Shown piece by piece: positions 1 through 14,995 of a stretch of 64,000 nt of DNA. Numbering within the stretch: the stretch's first letter is position 1; each line of letters starts with the position of its first letter. Location: contig BJOX01000021.1 of the NCBI GenBank assembly GCA_009731375.1, positions 44,566 to 108,565 on the forward strand, in the 5' to 3' direction. Below the pieces are notes generated by a model. It worked only from the letters and a program-made list of their open reading frames with translations, searched no databases and was not told the DNA's origin. The position numbers and the translations under genes were made by a program. Source of the stretch: Paulinella micropora. Taxonomy: Eukaryota; Cercozoa; Imbricatea; Euglyphida.

Positions 1-1753
1 TCTATTTCAATTCTCGATCGCACTTCCGGTTGCGACGAGAATGATATCAGCGGAATGGAAACACCTACAATTTGGATCAAGCCGGAAAACACAGGGAAAC
101 TGGGCGATGTGGCAGTACGCGAAGGTAACTACTTCGATGGGCGCCAAGCTCCACTTCTACAATTTTGGGGCAAGTGTGTGGACAAGGAGGAAGATCCCGA
201 AACTTTCAAGACAGTGCTCAGTAATCCTGGCAGCAATTGCATGCAAATCCGCAACAAGCTCTGGTACGTGACGAGCGAGATGCGATCGCAGCTCATTGCC
301 GGCAAAAAGTCAGCCAACAACGCCGGGGGTCTGTTGAACCACGCGCCTGCCGGCTTTGACAACGTCACGTTTGTTGTCCGCAAGGGATTCGATTACCCAA
401 TTGCCCAGGCGCTCACTAACATCGAGGTGGGGGCTATACCGTATTTAAACTTCGGGGTCCTGTATTGGACCAAGCATCCGAGGGCTAAAATTCCTCAAAT
501 ATTACCTGCAGGCTTCGGCAAGGTACTAATATTGTTATGCCTGTGTCTATATATGTGTTTAATGTTGCTTGTACAGGATGGCAAGCTCAAGTGGTTTGAT
601 GTACCTAAGGCCAGCAAAGGGGTCAGTCACTATGCTTGAGTGAATAGTAGAATTCGTTTTGCTGTGTTAGGTAGATGTGCCCGTGAAGGAAACCAAGAAC
701 CCATCAAAAAGTAACACTGACGGCCATTGTGATAAGCGGGCCAAGGGGGGGAACGTAAATCACAATAAGTTAAAGTGCCGTTGTTTTGCCTGCAAAGCTT
801 TTCGCCGTGCAAACGACATTCCTGATCCAGCATCTCGCAAGGAAATGGCAGCAGCTGGCAAGTCTCGTTCCTCGCGCCGCGGCCGGGCAAAGCTGTCTCC
901 TTGCAGATCTCGCAGTCCGTCGCCTATCAAAGACACTGAGCGTGCAAGCCTGGAGGAGGAGGAGGAGGAGGAGGAGGAGGAGGAGGAGGAGGAGGACGAA
1001 AGCCTGACTGACACTCATACTAAGGGTGCAAGCGCTAGCACGTCGGTCACAGGGGATAAGACTCCGCGAGGAGGTCGTAAGAAGTCTACGCGAGGTGGAC
1101 TTAAGCCGCCTAAGGTAGTTCAGCCAAGCAAACAGCCAGAGCCAGAGCGCAAGCAACAAGAGCGCAAGTGCGGCCCAGGCTGCCGGTGCCCTCTTTGTGA
1201 CCCGCATGGTGAAGGTTGCGAATGCGGGAGGTCAACTTGTCAGCCTGAGCTCAATCGCGAGGAGTCTGAGGACGTTGGTCCTATTAAGACGTCTACGCGA
1301 GGTGGTCCTAGGCAGCCTAAGGTAGTTGAGCCAAGCCCAGAGCCAGAGTGCAAGCAGGGAGAGCGCAAGTGCGGCCCGGGCTGCCGGTGCACTGTTTGTG
1401 ACCCGCATGGTGAAACTTGCGAATGCGGGAGGTCAACTTGTCAGCCGCCCAATAAGCAAGCCACCGGTCAAGCAAGCAACCAATCAAGCAACACGCAAGC
1501 CACCAATCCATCGCAAGCAAGCAATCAATCAAGCAATGAAGCCAGACATCGGGTTAGGAACGGAGAAGAAACTGACGAGTTGGAACTTGCGTTGAGTGGC
1601 AATGGTGGCAACCAGTCTGCATTGCTAAATGCACTGCGTGGGCGGAACACGAGTGGGAGCGGCAGAGGCAACTTTTCGCCTTTTGCAGCGTATCTGGCGT
1701 ATCAAACTTCACAAAATACAAACGCTTTCTACACGTTTTTAGCTTCGGTGTAA
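1..1753 (+). CDS. SET-like domain protein with C-terminal Cys-rich repeats (5' partial)
   Basis: The reading frame is open from base 1, so the gene starts upstream. Exons fit 1-522, 577-621 and 671-1753, with phase-0 introns of 54 and 49 nt (donors GTACTA and GTCAGT, both AG acceptors). Nucleotides about 130-480 resemble a SET lysine-methyltransferase core: a GNYFDGR segment, then GLLNHAP (around 330-350, the NH of the SAM-binding N-H-S motif), then ALTNIEVGAIPYLNFG and YW, in the positions of 'I.AGEEL..NYG..YW'. The third exon opens with a Cys cluster (KCRCFAC), then SR-like basic sequence, a Glu run at about 954-1000, and two copies of a zinc-finger-like repeat (KCGPGCRCPLCDPHGEGCEC, about 1168-1245, and a second at about 1369-1444). 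A Gln/Asn/Ser-rich stretch follows, then a hydrophobic end (SPFAAYLAYQ). SET plus Cys-rich modules suggests a chromatin protein, which is inference. Serine is not visible after the NH, so activity is uncertain. Confidence 0.6.
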
Positions 1754-2172
1754 TGCGGTCATCGCGGTCAGTGTTGGTAGATCGCGGTCAGTGTTGGTGG
1801 TAGTTTATGTGTGTCCATTAAAAAAAATTTCAACTGAAAGAATAGGGCTGACACGTGCAATGTGTTTGACGTTTTGTTTATGAACTTGTACGTATCAGTT
1901 TCCTTCTTCAACAGACAGCATGTTCTTGCATGCAGAACACCTGTCCGTAAGACTGTCAGCAAAATTACCGGATCAATAAGTAATTTTTTGAAATCATTAA
2001 ACATCTATTCATATCTTTATAAAGAATTTCAGCTGTAAAACTAATTAATACGCTTGGAAATTAATAAAATTAATTGAAAAAAGTGTTTCTGTAATTCTAT
2101 CGCAATGCCAGGCAAAGTCTCATGGTCTTAAGACCATGAAACCTTTGGATCCTTATTATTTACCACTTCGTC

Positions 2173-2397
2173 ATGTGTGTTGTCAAACGACGGTTTTATG
2201 TTAACGGATTTATGTTGCCAAACGACGGTTTTGCAAAATTTATGTTGCCGAGAGTGAGAGAGAGAGAGAGAGAGAGAAGATCGTGTGTGTGTGTGTGTGT
2301 GTGTGTCCGTGTCTGTGTGTGTGTGTCTGTCTGTATGTCTGTGTGTCTGTGTGTCTGTGTCTGTGTCTGTGTCTGTGTGTGTCTGTCTGTGTGTGTC

Positions 2398-2437
<40 letters not shown>

Positions 2438-2557
2438 TCAGAGCGGAATGCCATTGGACTTTGGCGTTGTGTTCGCTTGTATGTGTGTTGTCAAACGACG
2501 GTTTTATGTTAACGGATTTATGTTTCCAAACGACTGTTATGCAAAATTTATGTCGAC
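2173..2557. repeat. Direct repeat pair (about 77 bp) flanking a GA/TG microsatellite
   Basis: Copies lie at about 2174-2250 and 2481-2557 and share 'gttgtcaaacgacggtttta' and the following bases with a few substitutions. Within each copy the motif 'caaacgac(g/t)gtt' is itself repeated. Between the copies lie (GA)n at 2248-2279 and (TG)n with TC interruptions at 2283-2437. Core duplication around a microsatellite is the pattern seen repeatedly later in the window. Confidence 0.85.
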
Positions 2558-2812
2558 AAGATTCTCTGTCACAAACACGTTTCCCGTTCTTTTGAAGGTA
2601 GGGAAGGAACGGGATTTCATATTTTCAGACCAAATCTGCTAAAATGGAGATTAAAAAAGTGCAGGGGCTTTTTGCAAAGAGTGGGAAAAAAAATCGCTGC
2701 GCGCAAAGTAAGTCGCCCACTGACAAGATTCTCTGCCACAAACACATTTCCCGTTCTTTTGAAGGTGAGAAAGGAATGGAATTTTATTTGCCCAAACATA
2801 ATCTGCTCAGAT
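2554..2812. repeat. Second direct repeat pair (about 87 bp)
   Basis: Copies at about 2554-2640 and 2722-2810 share 'gacaagattctctg(t/c)cacaa' and 'tttcccgttcttttgaaggt', then diverge. They lie immediately after the previous pair and upstream of the gene that starts at 3016. No coding potential is convincing. Confidence 0.8.
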
Positions 2813-3015
2813 GACACGGAGATAAAAGTGTTTGGAGCGATTGTTGGAAACAAAGGAGGTCTTGAAAAGGAGAAGGTCCAATATCTTAAGTAGTGCCAAA
2901 AACAGGCCTGAGTACCCATATTGCCTTGATTATTGGCGCCCTTTTTTTTACCGGATAGTTTTCATTACCGGATAGTAGAACTAGACTAACAAGTTCACAA
3001 AAAAATCATACTGCA

Positions 3016-6085
<3,070 letters not shown>

Positions 6086-6203
6086 GTCAACCCTGGGCCC
6101 ACAGAATACCGACGACTTGCCTGAGGTGCAAAACGGCAAGGTTAGAGTGTTTGCCTTGGATTCAGTGTTCACCTTCGCTAATGGCAAGGACTGGAATGAC
6201 GGG

Positions 6204-6245
6204 TACTAATAATAATAATAATAATAATAATAACAATAATAATAA
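6204..6245. repeat. (TAA)n tract at the left edge of the transposon
   Basis: (TAA)n with one CAA interruption joins the end of the upstream gene to the first base of the left TIR. A matching (TAA)n lies outside the right TIR (19766-19804). The insertion was into, or created from, a TAA microsatellite, so a target-site duplication cannot be measured. Confidence 0.85.
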
Positions 6246-7169
6246 AACAACCAATTCGGACAAACAGGATACTAGGCTTGGTTTTTACCAAATTTCAGCC
6301 TATTTTGACTATTTTTGCAAGGTATTGAAATCAACAGAAATCATCACGATTTCATGAATACTAATGTTTTTATGTATTAAAAACTAGTTTTCCATTCATT
6401 TTGAGTGTCTATACTTGACTTAGTGTTTATTAAGTAACATAACCTGATATCCGTCCGATTTCTTCCAAAATTTTTACTGAAGTCCAAATTTTATCTGTCA
6501 AAATGCGCAACGGTGGCAAATCTGCTTTTCTATTTTGTTTTAAGAGTAAAATAAGAGTAAAAATTAATTATATTTAGTTTTGACTTTGGTTTATTGACTT
6601 AGCGGCGATCGCTCGACACCCGACCACCGGGGGGGGGGGGGAGGGGAGGGAATGTGGCTGCAGATGAGCGGGACGAGTGTGTAATGCGCTCATGCGTATT
6701 TCTGCTAAGCAGCTGCAAACAATTGCGTCACAAAATAAAGAAACATAATATAAAACATTTTATGAACATAAAGAAACATAATATAAAACATTTTATGAAC
6801 AACTGACCACCGACAGCAGTAAAAGGGGGGGGGGGGTGTTGCTCTCAAAAATGCAACTGTCACAACAGCTGAAAATGTGGTTTTGTATTTAGTTGTAAGA
6901 GTAAAGCAAGATAAATAATGAATTCTATTTATTTTTGACTTTAGTTCGTTGACTTAGCGGCGCGGCGCGACAGCTTGACACCCGACCAACCGGGTGGGCG
7001 GGGCTTGGACGTGGCGACAGGCTGGCGGGACGATGACGCGTATTTGCGGCAAGCCGCTGCAGTCGATTGCATCACAAAAGGGAAAAGCAAAATGAAAACA
7101 TGTTGAATGAACACTAGCAGCAGGATTGTCAATGCGCACCCGGGGCCCGACCACCGACAGCCCCCCCCC
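6246..7169 (+). repeat. Left terminal inverted repeat, internally duplicated
   Basis: It matches the reverse complement of about 18843-19765 over its length, with few differences (4 extra bases near 6275, small G-run length changes). It contains two diverged copies of a roughly 280-bp block (about 6535-6810 and 6890-7160). Both have 'taagagtaaa', then 'ttgacttagcggcg', 'gacacccgacca', a G-run, 'atgcg..' or 'gacgcg..' with 'gtatttctgc' or 'gtatttgcgg', and end in 'gaccaccgacag'. A 33-bp unit (aaagaaacataatataaaac...) is also tandemly duplicated at about 6737-6802. Repeated subterminal motifs are typical of transposase binding sites, which is inference here. Confidence 0.9.
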
Positions 7170-7239
7170 AGGCGGGGGGGGGCGGGGTTGGTGATAAATC
7201 AGTCAATCGCCCCTGTGCAACTCCGCAGAGCCGCTGCAA

Positions 7240-7801
7240 TCAACGTCGTTGGTTCATGGCTAAAGTAGCCATGGCAAAATTGAGCCACTTGTCAGCAGCC
7301 GACTCTTGCCCCGCCGCAGAACGATTGGCGGCAAACTGAAAAGCCTGAGACAAGTGATCAACGTACCCAGAACCTTCCCCGCCTCCTCCCCATCCTTGTC
7401 CTCCTCCTCCTCCTTGTCCTCCTCCTTGTCCTCCTTGTCCTCCTCCTTGTCCTCCTCCCCATCCTTGTCCTCCTCCTCCCCATGCTTGTCCTCTTCCTTC
7501 TCCCCATCCTCCTCCTCGTCCTTCTCCCCATCCTCCTCCTGGTCCTGCACGTCCCTGTCCTCCTCCTCCTCTTGATCCTCCTCCGACTCCTCCTGCAAAC
7601 TTCTTCTTCTTTCTCGGACGCTCCAGTTCTTCCTCCTCGTCATCTTCCTCATCATTCTCCGACTCTTCCTGATTCTCCTCTTCCTGCACCTTCTTCGTCT
7701 TATTGGTCTTCTCCTTCTTCTTCTTCTTCTCGTTCTCTGCCTGGTCCTTCTTCTCCTCAGCCTTGCCTTTCTTATCTTTCTTTCCCTTACTCTTGGACCT
7801 C

Positions 7802-7832
<31 letters not shown>

Positions 7833-9259
7833 CTTCTTCTTCTTCTTCTGCTTCTTGCTTCTTCTCCTTCTTCTTCTTCTTCTTCTTCTTCTTTTCCTCG
7901 TTCTCCACCTTGCATTTCTTCTGAGTCTCCTTCTTAGACTTGATTTTCTTCAACTTCTTTTTGGGTGTTTCTTCCTCCTCTTCCTCTTCTTCTTCTTCTT
8001 CTTCTTCTTCTTCTTCTTCTTCTTCTTCTTCTTCTTCTTCTTCTTCTTCCTTCTTCTTCTTCTTCTCGTTCTCATTCTTCTTGAGCGCTTTCTGGATCAA
8101 ATCATTCACCTGCGCTTGAGTGAAAACCTATAAAAAAGAAAAGAAAAAAGAAGGAAAAGGAAAAGAAAGAAAGAACCAAAGAAAAATATGAGATATATAG
8201 ATGGAGATATAGATAGACAAACAATAGGCAGATATAGATCTACCAATCAATCGATAGATAGATCAATACGAAAGAAAAAAAACCTTGGATTTGGACGGAT
8301 CTCCAGACGCAAGCTTACCTGCACCTATGTAAATGCATCATTTATATTTTGGTTGTATTTACGTCACGTAACCGTTTGTTTGACCTTTGTGTTTTGTTTT
8401 TTTGTGTGAGGAAGCTGGAGCTTTTGCAGGAGCCTTGGCTACCCACTGCTCCGTTGCAGTGTCCTGGTCAGCATCCTGCCCCGTCGGAATGGCGTTCGCC
8501 AAGTCTCCCTCCTTCAAACTCTCTATATATGTATAAAGTAATAAACATCCTGATACTACCACAGACGCAAAAGACTAACAAAAAGAATGTTGACCATATT
8601 TCGTCTTGCGAGCCCTGTCCTGGGGGCGAAAGAGCGCCTTCCAAAGATCTTTCTTGTTAAACTTGCGGAGTAAGGGCGGATCGGTTGGGTTGTTCACATA
8701 TGGGACAAGCAAGGGGTTTATATCCTTTTCCCATGAAAGGGAAGGCGCCTTCAGCATTTTGGAATGCTGCGCGTTAAGCATGTAAAAGTTCATAAATTGA
8801 ACGCTCAGTGGAGGAGGATTTTCTTCCCCCTCCTCGTTGTCAAAGTTTCTGACCGCTAGGATAGACCTTCCAGAGGCTATAGTAGCAACAAAACATATTA
8901 GAAATGAAACAGAAGTTAGGCAACTAACAGTCTGATTATCATACTTCTGCTCTTGACATTGGTCTTGGCGTGCCTCCATCCAACCTTCAGGTGGAAAACC
9001 AACCTGTTTGCAGAATTAATATTATTTTAGAACTTCTGATCTTAGTGAAAAGTGATTATTACCCTGGGGCGTAGGCCGTTTCGCCCTCGCAAGTTTCAAC
9101 TTTATTCGCTTCGCTCAGCTCTAGATCGTTGTAAGCCTTTAGCTTCACCCCCTTGACTACCACCGATTCTCTGATCTTGTTGTTCTCAGTCGTATGTTTG
9201 ATTATGATGCTAACAAACCATAGGAGCAAACAACGACATTGCTCCCTGCCTCCACGGAA
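7240..9259 (-). CDS. Transposon-borne charged protein with Gly-rich GWGEGRG repeats (multi-exon, 5' end unclear)
   Basis: The last exon, 7240-8127, is supported by an AG acceptor ('tttttatag') and an 888-nt open frame. It encodes VFTQAQVNDLIQKALKK, long Glu/Lys runs, a Gly-rich part with GWGEGRG-type repeats, and the end AADKWLNFAMATLAMNQRR. Upstream pieces on the same strand fit exons at about 8390-8524 (EGDLANAIPTGQDADQDTAT), 8595-8876 (SVQFMNFYMLNAQHSKM ... NKKDLWKALFRPQDRARK), about 8935-8998 (EGWMEARQDQCQEQ) and about 9061-9255 (KGVKLKAYNDLELSE), joined by GT-AG introns of about 55-70 nt. The link between the 8390 and 8127 exons is unresolved; a donor 'gtaagctt' at 8318 suggests one more small exon. 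The 5' end meets a (GAA)n tract. I recognise no family. The middle exon looks globular, the rest low-complexity. Encoded inside the TIR element, it may be an accessory factor. Confidence 0.5.
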
Positions 9260-9999
9260 AACGAAGGAGAAGAAGAAGAAGGAGGAGGGGGAAGAGGAGG
9301 AGGAGGAGGAGGAGGAGGAGAAGAAGAAGAAGAAGAAGAAGAAGAAGAAGAAGAAGAAGAAGAAGAAGAAGAAGAAGAAGAAGAAGAAGAAGAAGAAGAA
9401 GAAGAAGAAGAAGAAGAACGAAAGAAAAAGAAGAAGAAGAACGAAAGAAGAAGAAGAAGAAGAAGAAGAAGAAGAAGAAGAAGAAGAAGAAAAAGAAGAA
9501 AAAGAAGAAAAAGAACGAAAGAAAAAGAAGAAGAGGAAGAACGAAAGAAAAAGAAGAAGAGGAAGAACGAAAGAAAAAGAAGAAGAGGAAGACGAAGAAG
9601 AAGAAGAAAAAGAGGAAGAAGAAGAAGAAGGAGAAGAAGAAGAAGAACAACAACAACAACAACAACAAGAACAACAAGAACAACAATAACAGAAGAAGAA
9701 GAAGAAGAAGAAGAAGAAGAAGAAGAAGAACAACAACAACAACAACACAAGAGAAAAAGAAGAAGAAGAAGAAGAGGAAGAAGAAGAAGAAGAAAAGAAG
9801 AAGAAAAGGAGAGACAAAAAGAAGAAGAAGAAGAAGAAGAAGAAGAAGAAGAAGAAGAAAGAAAGAAAGAAAGAAAAAGAAGAAGAAGAAGAAGAAGAAG
9901 AAGAAGAAGAAGAAGAAGAAGAAGAAGAAGAAGAAGAATCTATGTATCTGTCTAATAAGATTCTATCTATCTATCTATTTATCTATCTTTCTATCTATC

Positions 10000-10081
<82 letters not shown>

Positions 10082-10161
10082 CTTCTTCTTTTTCTTCTTC
10101 TTCTTCTTCTTCTTCTTCTTCTTCTTCTTCTTCTTCTTCTTCTTCTTCTTCTTCTTCTTCT

Positions 10162-10210
<49 letters not shown>

Positions 10211-10245
10211 TTCTTCTTCTTCTTCTTCTTCTTCTTCTTCTTCTT

Positions 10246-10312
<67 letters not shown>

Positions 10313-10515
10313 AGGATCTATCTATCTATCTAATAATAGAATCTTATTAGATAAATAGATAGATTCTTCTTCTTCTCTTCTTCTTCTTCTTCTTCTTCTT
10401 CTTCTTCTTCTTTCTCTTTCTTTCTTCTTCTTCTTCTTCTTCTTCTTCTTCTTCTTCTTCTTCTTCTTCTTCTTCTTCTTCTTCTTCTTCTTCTTCTTTT
10501 TCTTTCTTCTTCTTA
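9256..10515. repeat. (GAA)n / (CTAT)n / (TTC)n block with inverted symmetry
   Basis: Purine (GAA/AAG)n runs to about 9937, then (CTAT)n at 9949-10080, (TTC)n at 10083-10274, (AAG)n at 10275-10312, a short CTAT palindrome at about 10313-10365, and (TTC)n with TTTC to 10515. The GAA-to-TTC switch makes a large imperfect palindrome, and 'cttcttaagaag' at about 10268-10283 is a perfect one. Such tracts can form H-DNA or cruciforms. Open frames here are repeat artefacts. Confidence 0.9.
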
Positions 10516-10848
10516 TCTATCTATCTATCTATCGATATCTATCTATCTATTAAATTGTAGGTAATTTGTAGGTAAATTGTATGTATGATTTTTGCAAAAA
10601 AAATCCAATACCTGCAAATATAACAAAGTGTAAAAAAATTTCCCTGCGGTGCAGTGCGCCGCGGCGCCCCAGCCCTACTAAGGGGGGTCGATCAGAGTAT
10701 CTATCTATCTAAGAAGAACAAAAACAACAACAAGAACAACAAGAACAACAACAACAACAACAGAAGAAGAAGAAGAAGAAGAAGAAGAAGAAGAAGAAGA
10801 AGAAGAAGAAGAACAAGAACAACAACAACAACATAAGAACAAGAAGAA

Positions 10849-10879
<31 letters not shown>

Positions 10880-11845
10880 AAGAAGAAGAAGAAGAAAGAA
10901 AGAAAGAAAGAAAGGAGTGTAGAGAACCCGTCCTGAAATTTGGCTCCACTTGTGTACTGAAAAAAGGACGGGTTCTCGTGCACCCTGCACTTGACGATTC
11001 TTGCAGACTCCTTGCAGTGTCTTCGCGGCAGTCTTCTTCACCATGAGTGTTCTTGAGTTGGAGGTTGAGAGCAACGATACAACTACACCTTCAAAACGGG
11101 TCGGGTCGGTCACCGGAACCTTTTTTGAAAAAAATTTGGCACAGCCACAATTTAGCACCTGACGTTTTTGTGGGTCAAGCATGTCAACTTCCCCCCTGTG
11201 CACATTTTTATTTGTTGTCTTTCCTTGCTGGAAACACATTTCCTGGTTTATTGAGAACATTACAAGACAAGGAAACTTAAAAGTTTTCCAAAAACGAACG
11301 GTTTCGAGACGTGAAAGTGGATGGAATTTTTGGATCGACCGACCATGTTTGTTTGAATAAATCTCGAAACATAGACGGAGGAGGAAGGTTCTCCCGATGA
11401 GATTATGGACGTGATCTTTTAATGCATAGTAAAGCCAATTACCCAATTATCGGCAGTACTGAACATTATCTCTATTGTGTATGTGTTTGTCTGTGTGGGT
11501 GTTGCAAAAACCGTTCGTTGCAAATTTTGATCCTTTGTTGTGTTCGCTGTAAGTATTCTTTTTTCTTAGACCTGCATTTCCTGATATTTCATGAACATGG
11601 AAAGACAGGGAAACTAAACAGCTTATACAAAGAAAATCGTTTAGAGACGTGAAAGAGGATGTAAATTTCTGATCAAGCAATATTTTTTATTCCAAATTTT
11701 ATGTTTCTTGCAGTTGTCGTTATTGCTCTCTTTTGTTGAAACTGTATTTCCTTATATTTCATGAACATTTAAAGAAAAATAAACTTAAAATCTTTGAAAA
11801 AGAATGTTGTTCTGAGACATTGAAGTGGATGCAAATTTTGGATTT
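10516..11845. other. Unique transposon interior between two TTC blocks
   Basis: About 10540-10700 is non-coding with no match I can name. About 10703-10897 is another AAC/GAA microsatellite. About 10916-11190 has a possible leftward exon, listed separately. About 11224-11850 holds three diverged repeat copies, listed separately. No forward gene is supported. Confidence 0.5.
10916..11196 (-). CDS. Possible additional leftward exon in the transposon (unrecognised)
   Basis: The minus strand has an open segment that reads GEVDMLDPQKRQVLNCGCAK, then SKKVPVTDPTRFEGVVVSLL, then TAAKTLQGVCKNRQVQGARE. Amino-acid composition looks protein-like rather than repetitive, and an AG acceptor ('gtgcacag') precedes it at about 11197. 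It lies upstream of the leftward gene at 7240-9259 but is separated from it by about 1.6 kb of microsatellite, so it is either an upstream exon across a huge intron or a separate small gene. I do not recognise a domain. The exact 3' end is unclear because it runs into (TTC)n. Confidence 0.3.

Positions 11846-11850
<5 letters not shown>
11224..11850. repeat. Three diverged copies of a roughly 115-bp repeat
   Basis: Copies at about 11226-11342, 11566-11684 and 11737-11846 share the order 'catttcctg.t..tt.atgaaca', 'aggaaact', 'gagacgtgaaag.ggatg.aa.tt'. They are diverged, so the duplication is old. No coding frame is conserved among them. Confidence 0.65.
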
Positions 11851-13290
<1,440 letters not shown>

Positions 13291-13350
13291 AATTTTCATT
13301 TATTTATATTTTTTTCTGCTCATAGTACATGTTTGTTTGTATTTTGGTAG

Positions 13351-14692
13351 CGTCCTCCTGGTACAGGCAGCGGCGCCTAACACTTCCAGTATGGAGCATG
13401 TCATCGCACCTGACAGGTTGAGAGTGAAGTCAGGATGGTTGAAGTACGTGATGTTCACGTAAGGATTGCCAAGCTGTGGCAGCTCACGCAAGCATATAAC
13501 ATATGGAAAAGCGTCGATAAATTTCCAGTTGAAAGGAGAAGTGATATCAAAACAGAATATGTATATCGGTTTGTGATGTTGCGAGCAGAGCTATTCCCAC
13601 GTCCCGATTATGGCACTGCACCGAACTTCCTTGATCGCAGCTCGCGCAACCATCGCAGCTCGCGCAACAAAAAACACCTCAAAATGAGGCAGAAAAGGAA
13701 CGCGAACAGAAAGCGACGGAAAAGGATGGCGCGTAAAAAACGTCTGGAAAGGATCGCGCGCTTTCGTATTCACAGCTTTATCGTGATAAAACAATGTCCA
13801 GGAATCCAAAGCAAGATTGTGTCGCATCAGTCGCACTTTGAGCAAAGACTTGTGTTGCAAGATTTGGGACCGACATCGATGACTGTCTCTAATGATATCA
13901 CACATATCACGAGTCTGTTACACGGTTTGCAAAGACCACGTTGGCAAGTCCAACTTCTTGTTCTCGTCCTCAGGTTCTGGTTCATGTCAAGGAAAGACAG
14001 AAACAAGCCTATGCACATTCTGATCGGCAAACCAGTGGCGCCAGTGGCAATTCTGCCACACTGGCGCCAGTGGTGATCGACTGGATAGATTTACCAGGAA
14101 AAGGTTTAGCATGTGGTTTGTTTACTACTACTGATCTTCCTAAAAGTTTTGAATTGGGCTTGCTTGATCCAGGAAGCGTGCAACTTTCGGAGCTTGGCGA
14201 TACGACCAGAGAACAAGCTGCAAATATGCATTTTCGAATGAGAACTCATCGTGGATTGGTTGTTGGTCTCCAGCCCATTCTGTCTCTCGGTTCGAACTAC
14301 TACAACGCGATGCACATCCTGAACAGTGGGCTGCAAATGTATCAGACATCAGCAAACGCAAAGATATTGAAAGGAACAAATGTTGTTGCTCTGTCGAAAC
14401 CGATCCTTGCGCGCAAACAGATCCTCCTTCAATATCTGGACAAATCATCTCTGCAAACTGTTCAAAATGCTTCGACAGCTGAGCTTAGTGCTGCAAAAGC
14501 ACATCCACATTTCATGAGGCAAGCCTGTGCTCAAAGAAAGCAAATCCCTGTTTTTGAGATGCGGTGGCAAAAGGCTCAGCAGGAACATAATTTTTTTTTC
14601 ATAGTTCCACCTTCAGAGAGCCGCCTCCACCTCCACCGAGATCGTCAACTGTTGCTCTGGATCTTCTAAATTCTTGGGATACTCCAGAAACA
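13351..14692 (+). CDS. Transposon-borne SET-like domain region, 5' part of the rightward unit
   Basis: A first exon is plausible from 13351 (after 'ttttggtag') to 13458 (donor GTAAGG), reading ...EHVIAPDRLRVKSGWLKYVM. A basic stretch (RKRRKRMARKKR) follows at about 13700-13750. From about 13975 the frame reads APVVIDWIDLPGKGLACGLF and TTTDLPKSFELG, like the 'GKGLFA..DIPKG' start of SET domains. It then reads NYYNAMHILNSG (N-S-G where N-H-S is usual) and GTNVVALSKPILARKQILLQ, like 'ALRDI.AGEEILL.Y'. The frame changes near a T9 run at about 14590. In the next frame the exon continues STVALDLLNSWDTPE to a GT donor at about 14692. The catalytic NH motif is altered, so activity is doubtful. Exons at about 14751-14828 and 14892-14926 may join this to the transposase part, making one long gene. 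Confidence 0.45.
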
Positions 14693-14995
14693 GGTTTTCA
14701 ATTTGAAGTTGCAATTTCACATATGATTACATATATAATATTTGTATAGCTACACCCACAAGACGTTCGTCGTCTACGCAAGCTTCACAAAACGCGCTGT
14801 CTATTCTAGATTCTTGGACAGAAGAGGTTTTAAATCATATATATAAGTGATAATTGATTGAAATATTAATGTGCGTTTGCATTCATATTAGGAGCCACAG
14901 GTGAAGCAGACGACAAAAACAACTATGGTTTATATTTATTTCTAATATGAACAATCAGTTACTTCTAAATATTATCTTATTTGCATGGGTTGTAG

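Larger units (their letters stand above)
1754..3015. other. Intergenic stretch between the SET-like gene and the Lys/Glu-rich gene
   Basis: AT-rich sequence with no supported gene. It starts with a 22-bp direct repeat just after the stop codon (about 1763-1801, 'atcgcggtcagtgttggt' twice). It then holds the two pairs of larger direct repeats listed separately and a GA/GT microsatellite. Close to the next start codon the motif 'accggatag' occurs twice (about 2951 and 2968). That might be promoter sequence, but nothing else supports this. Confidence 0.6.
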
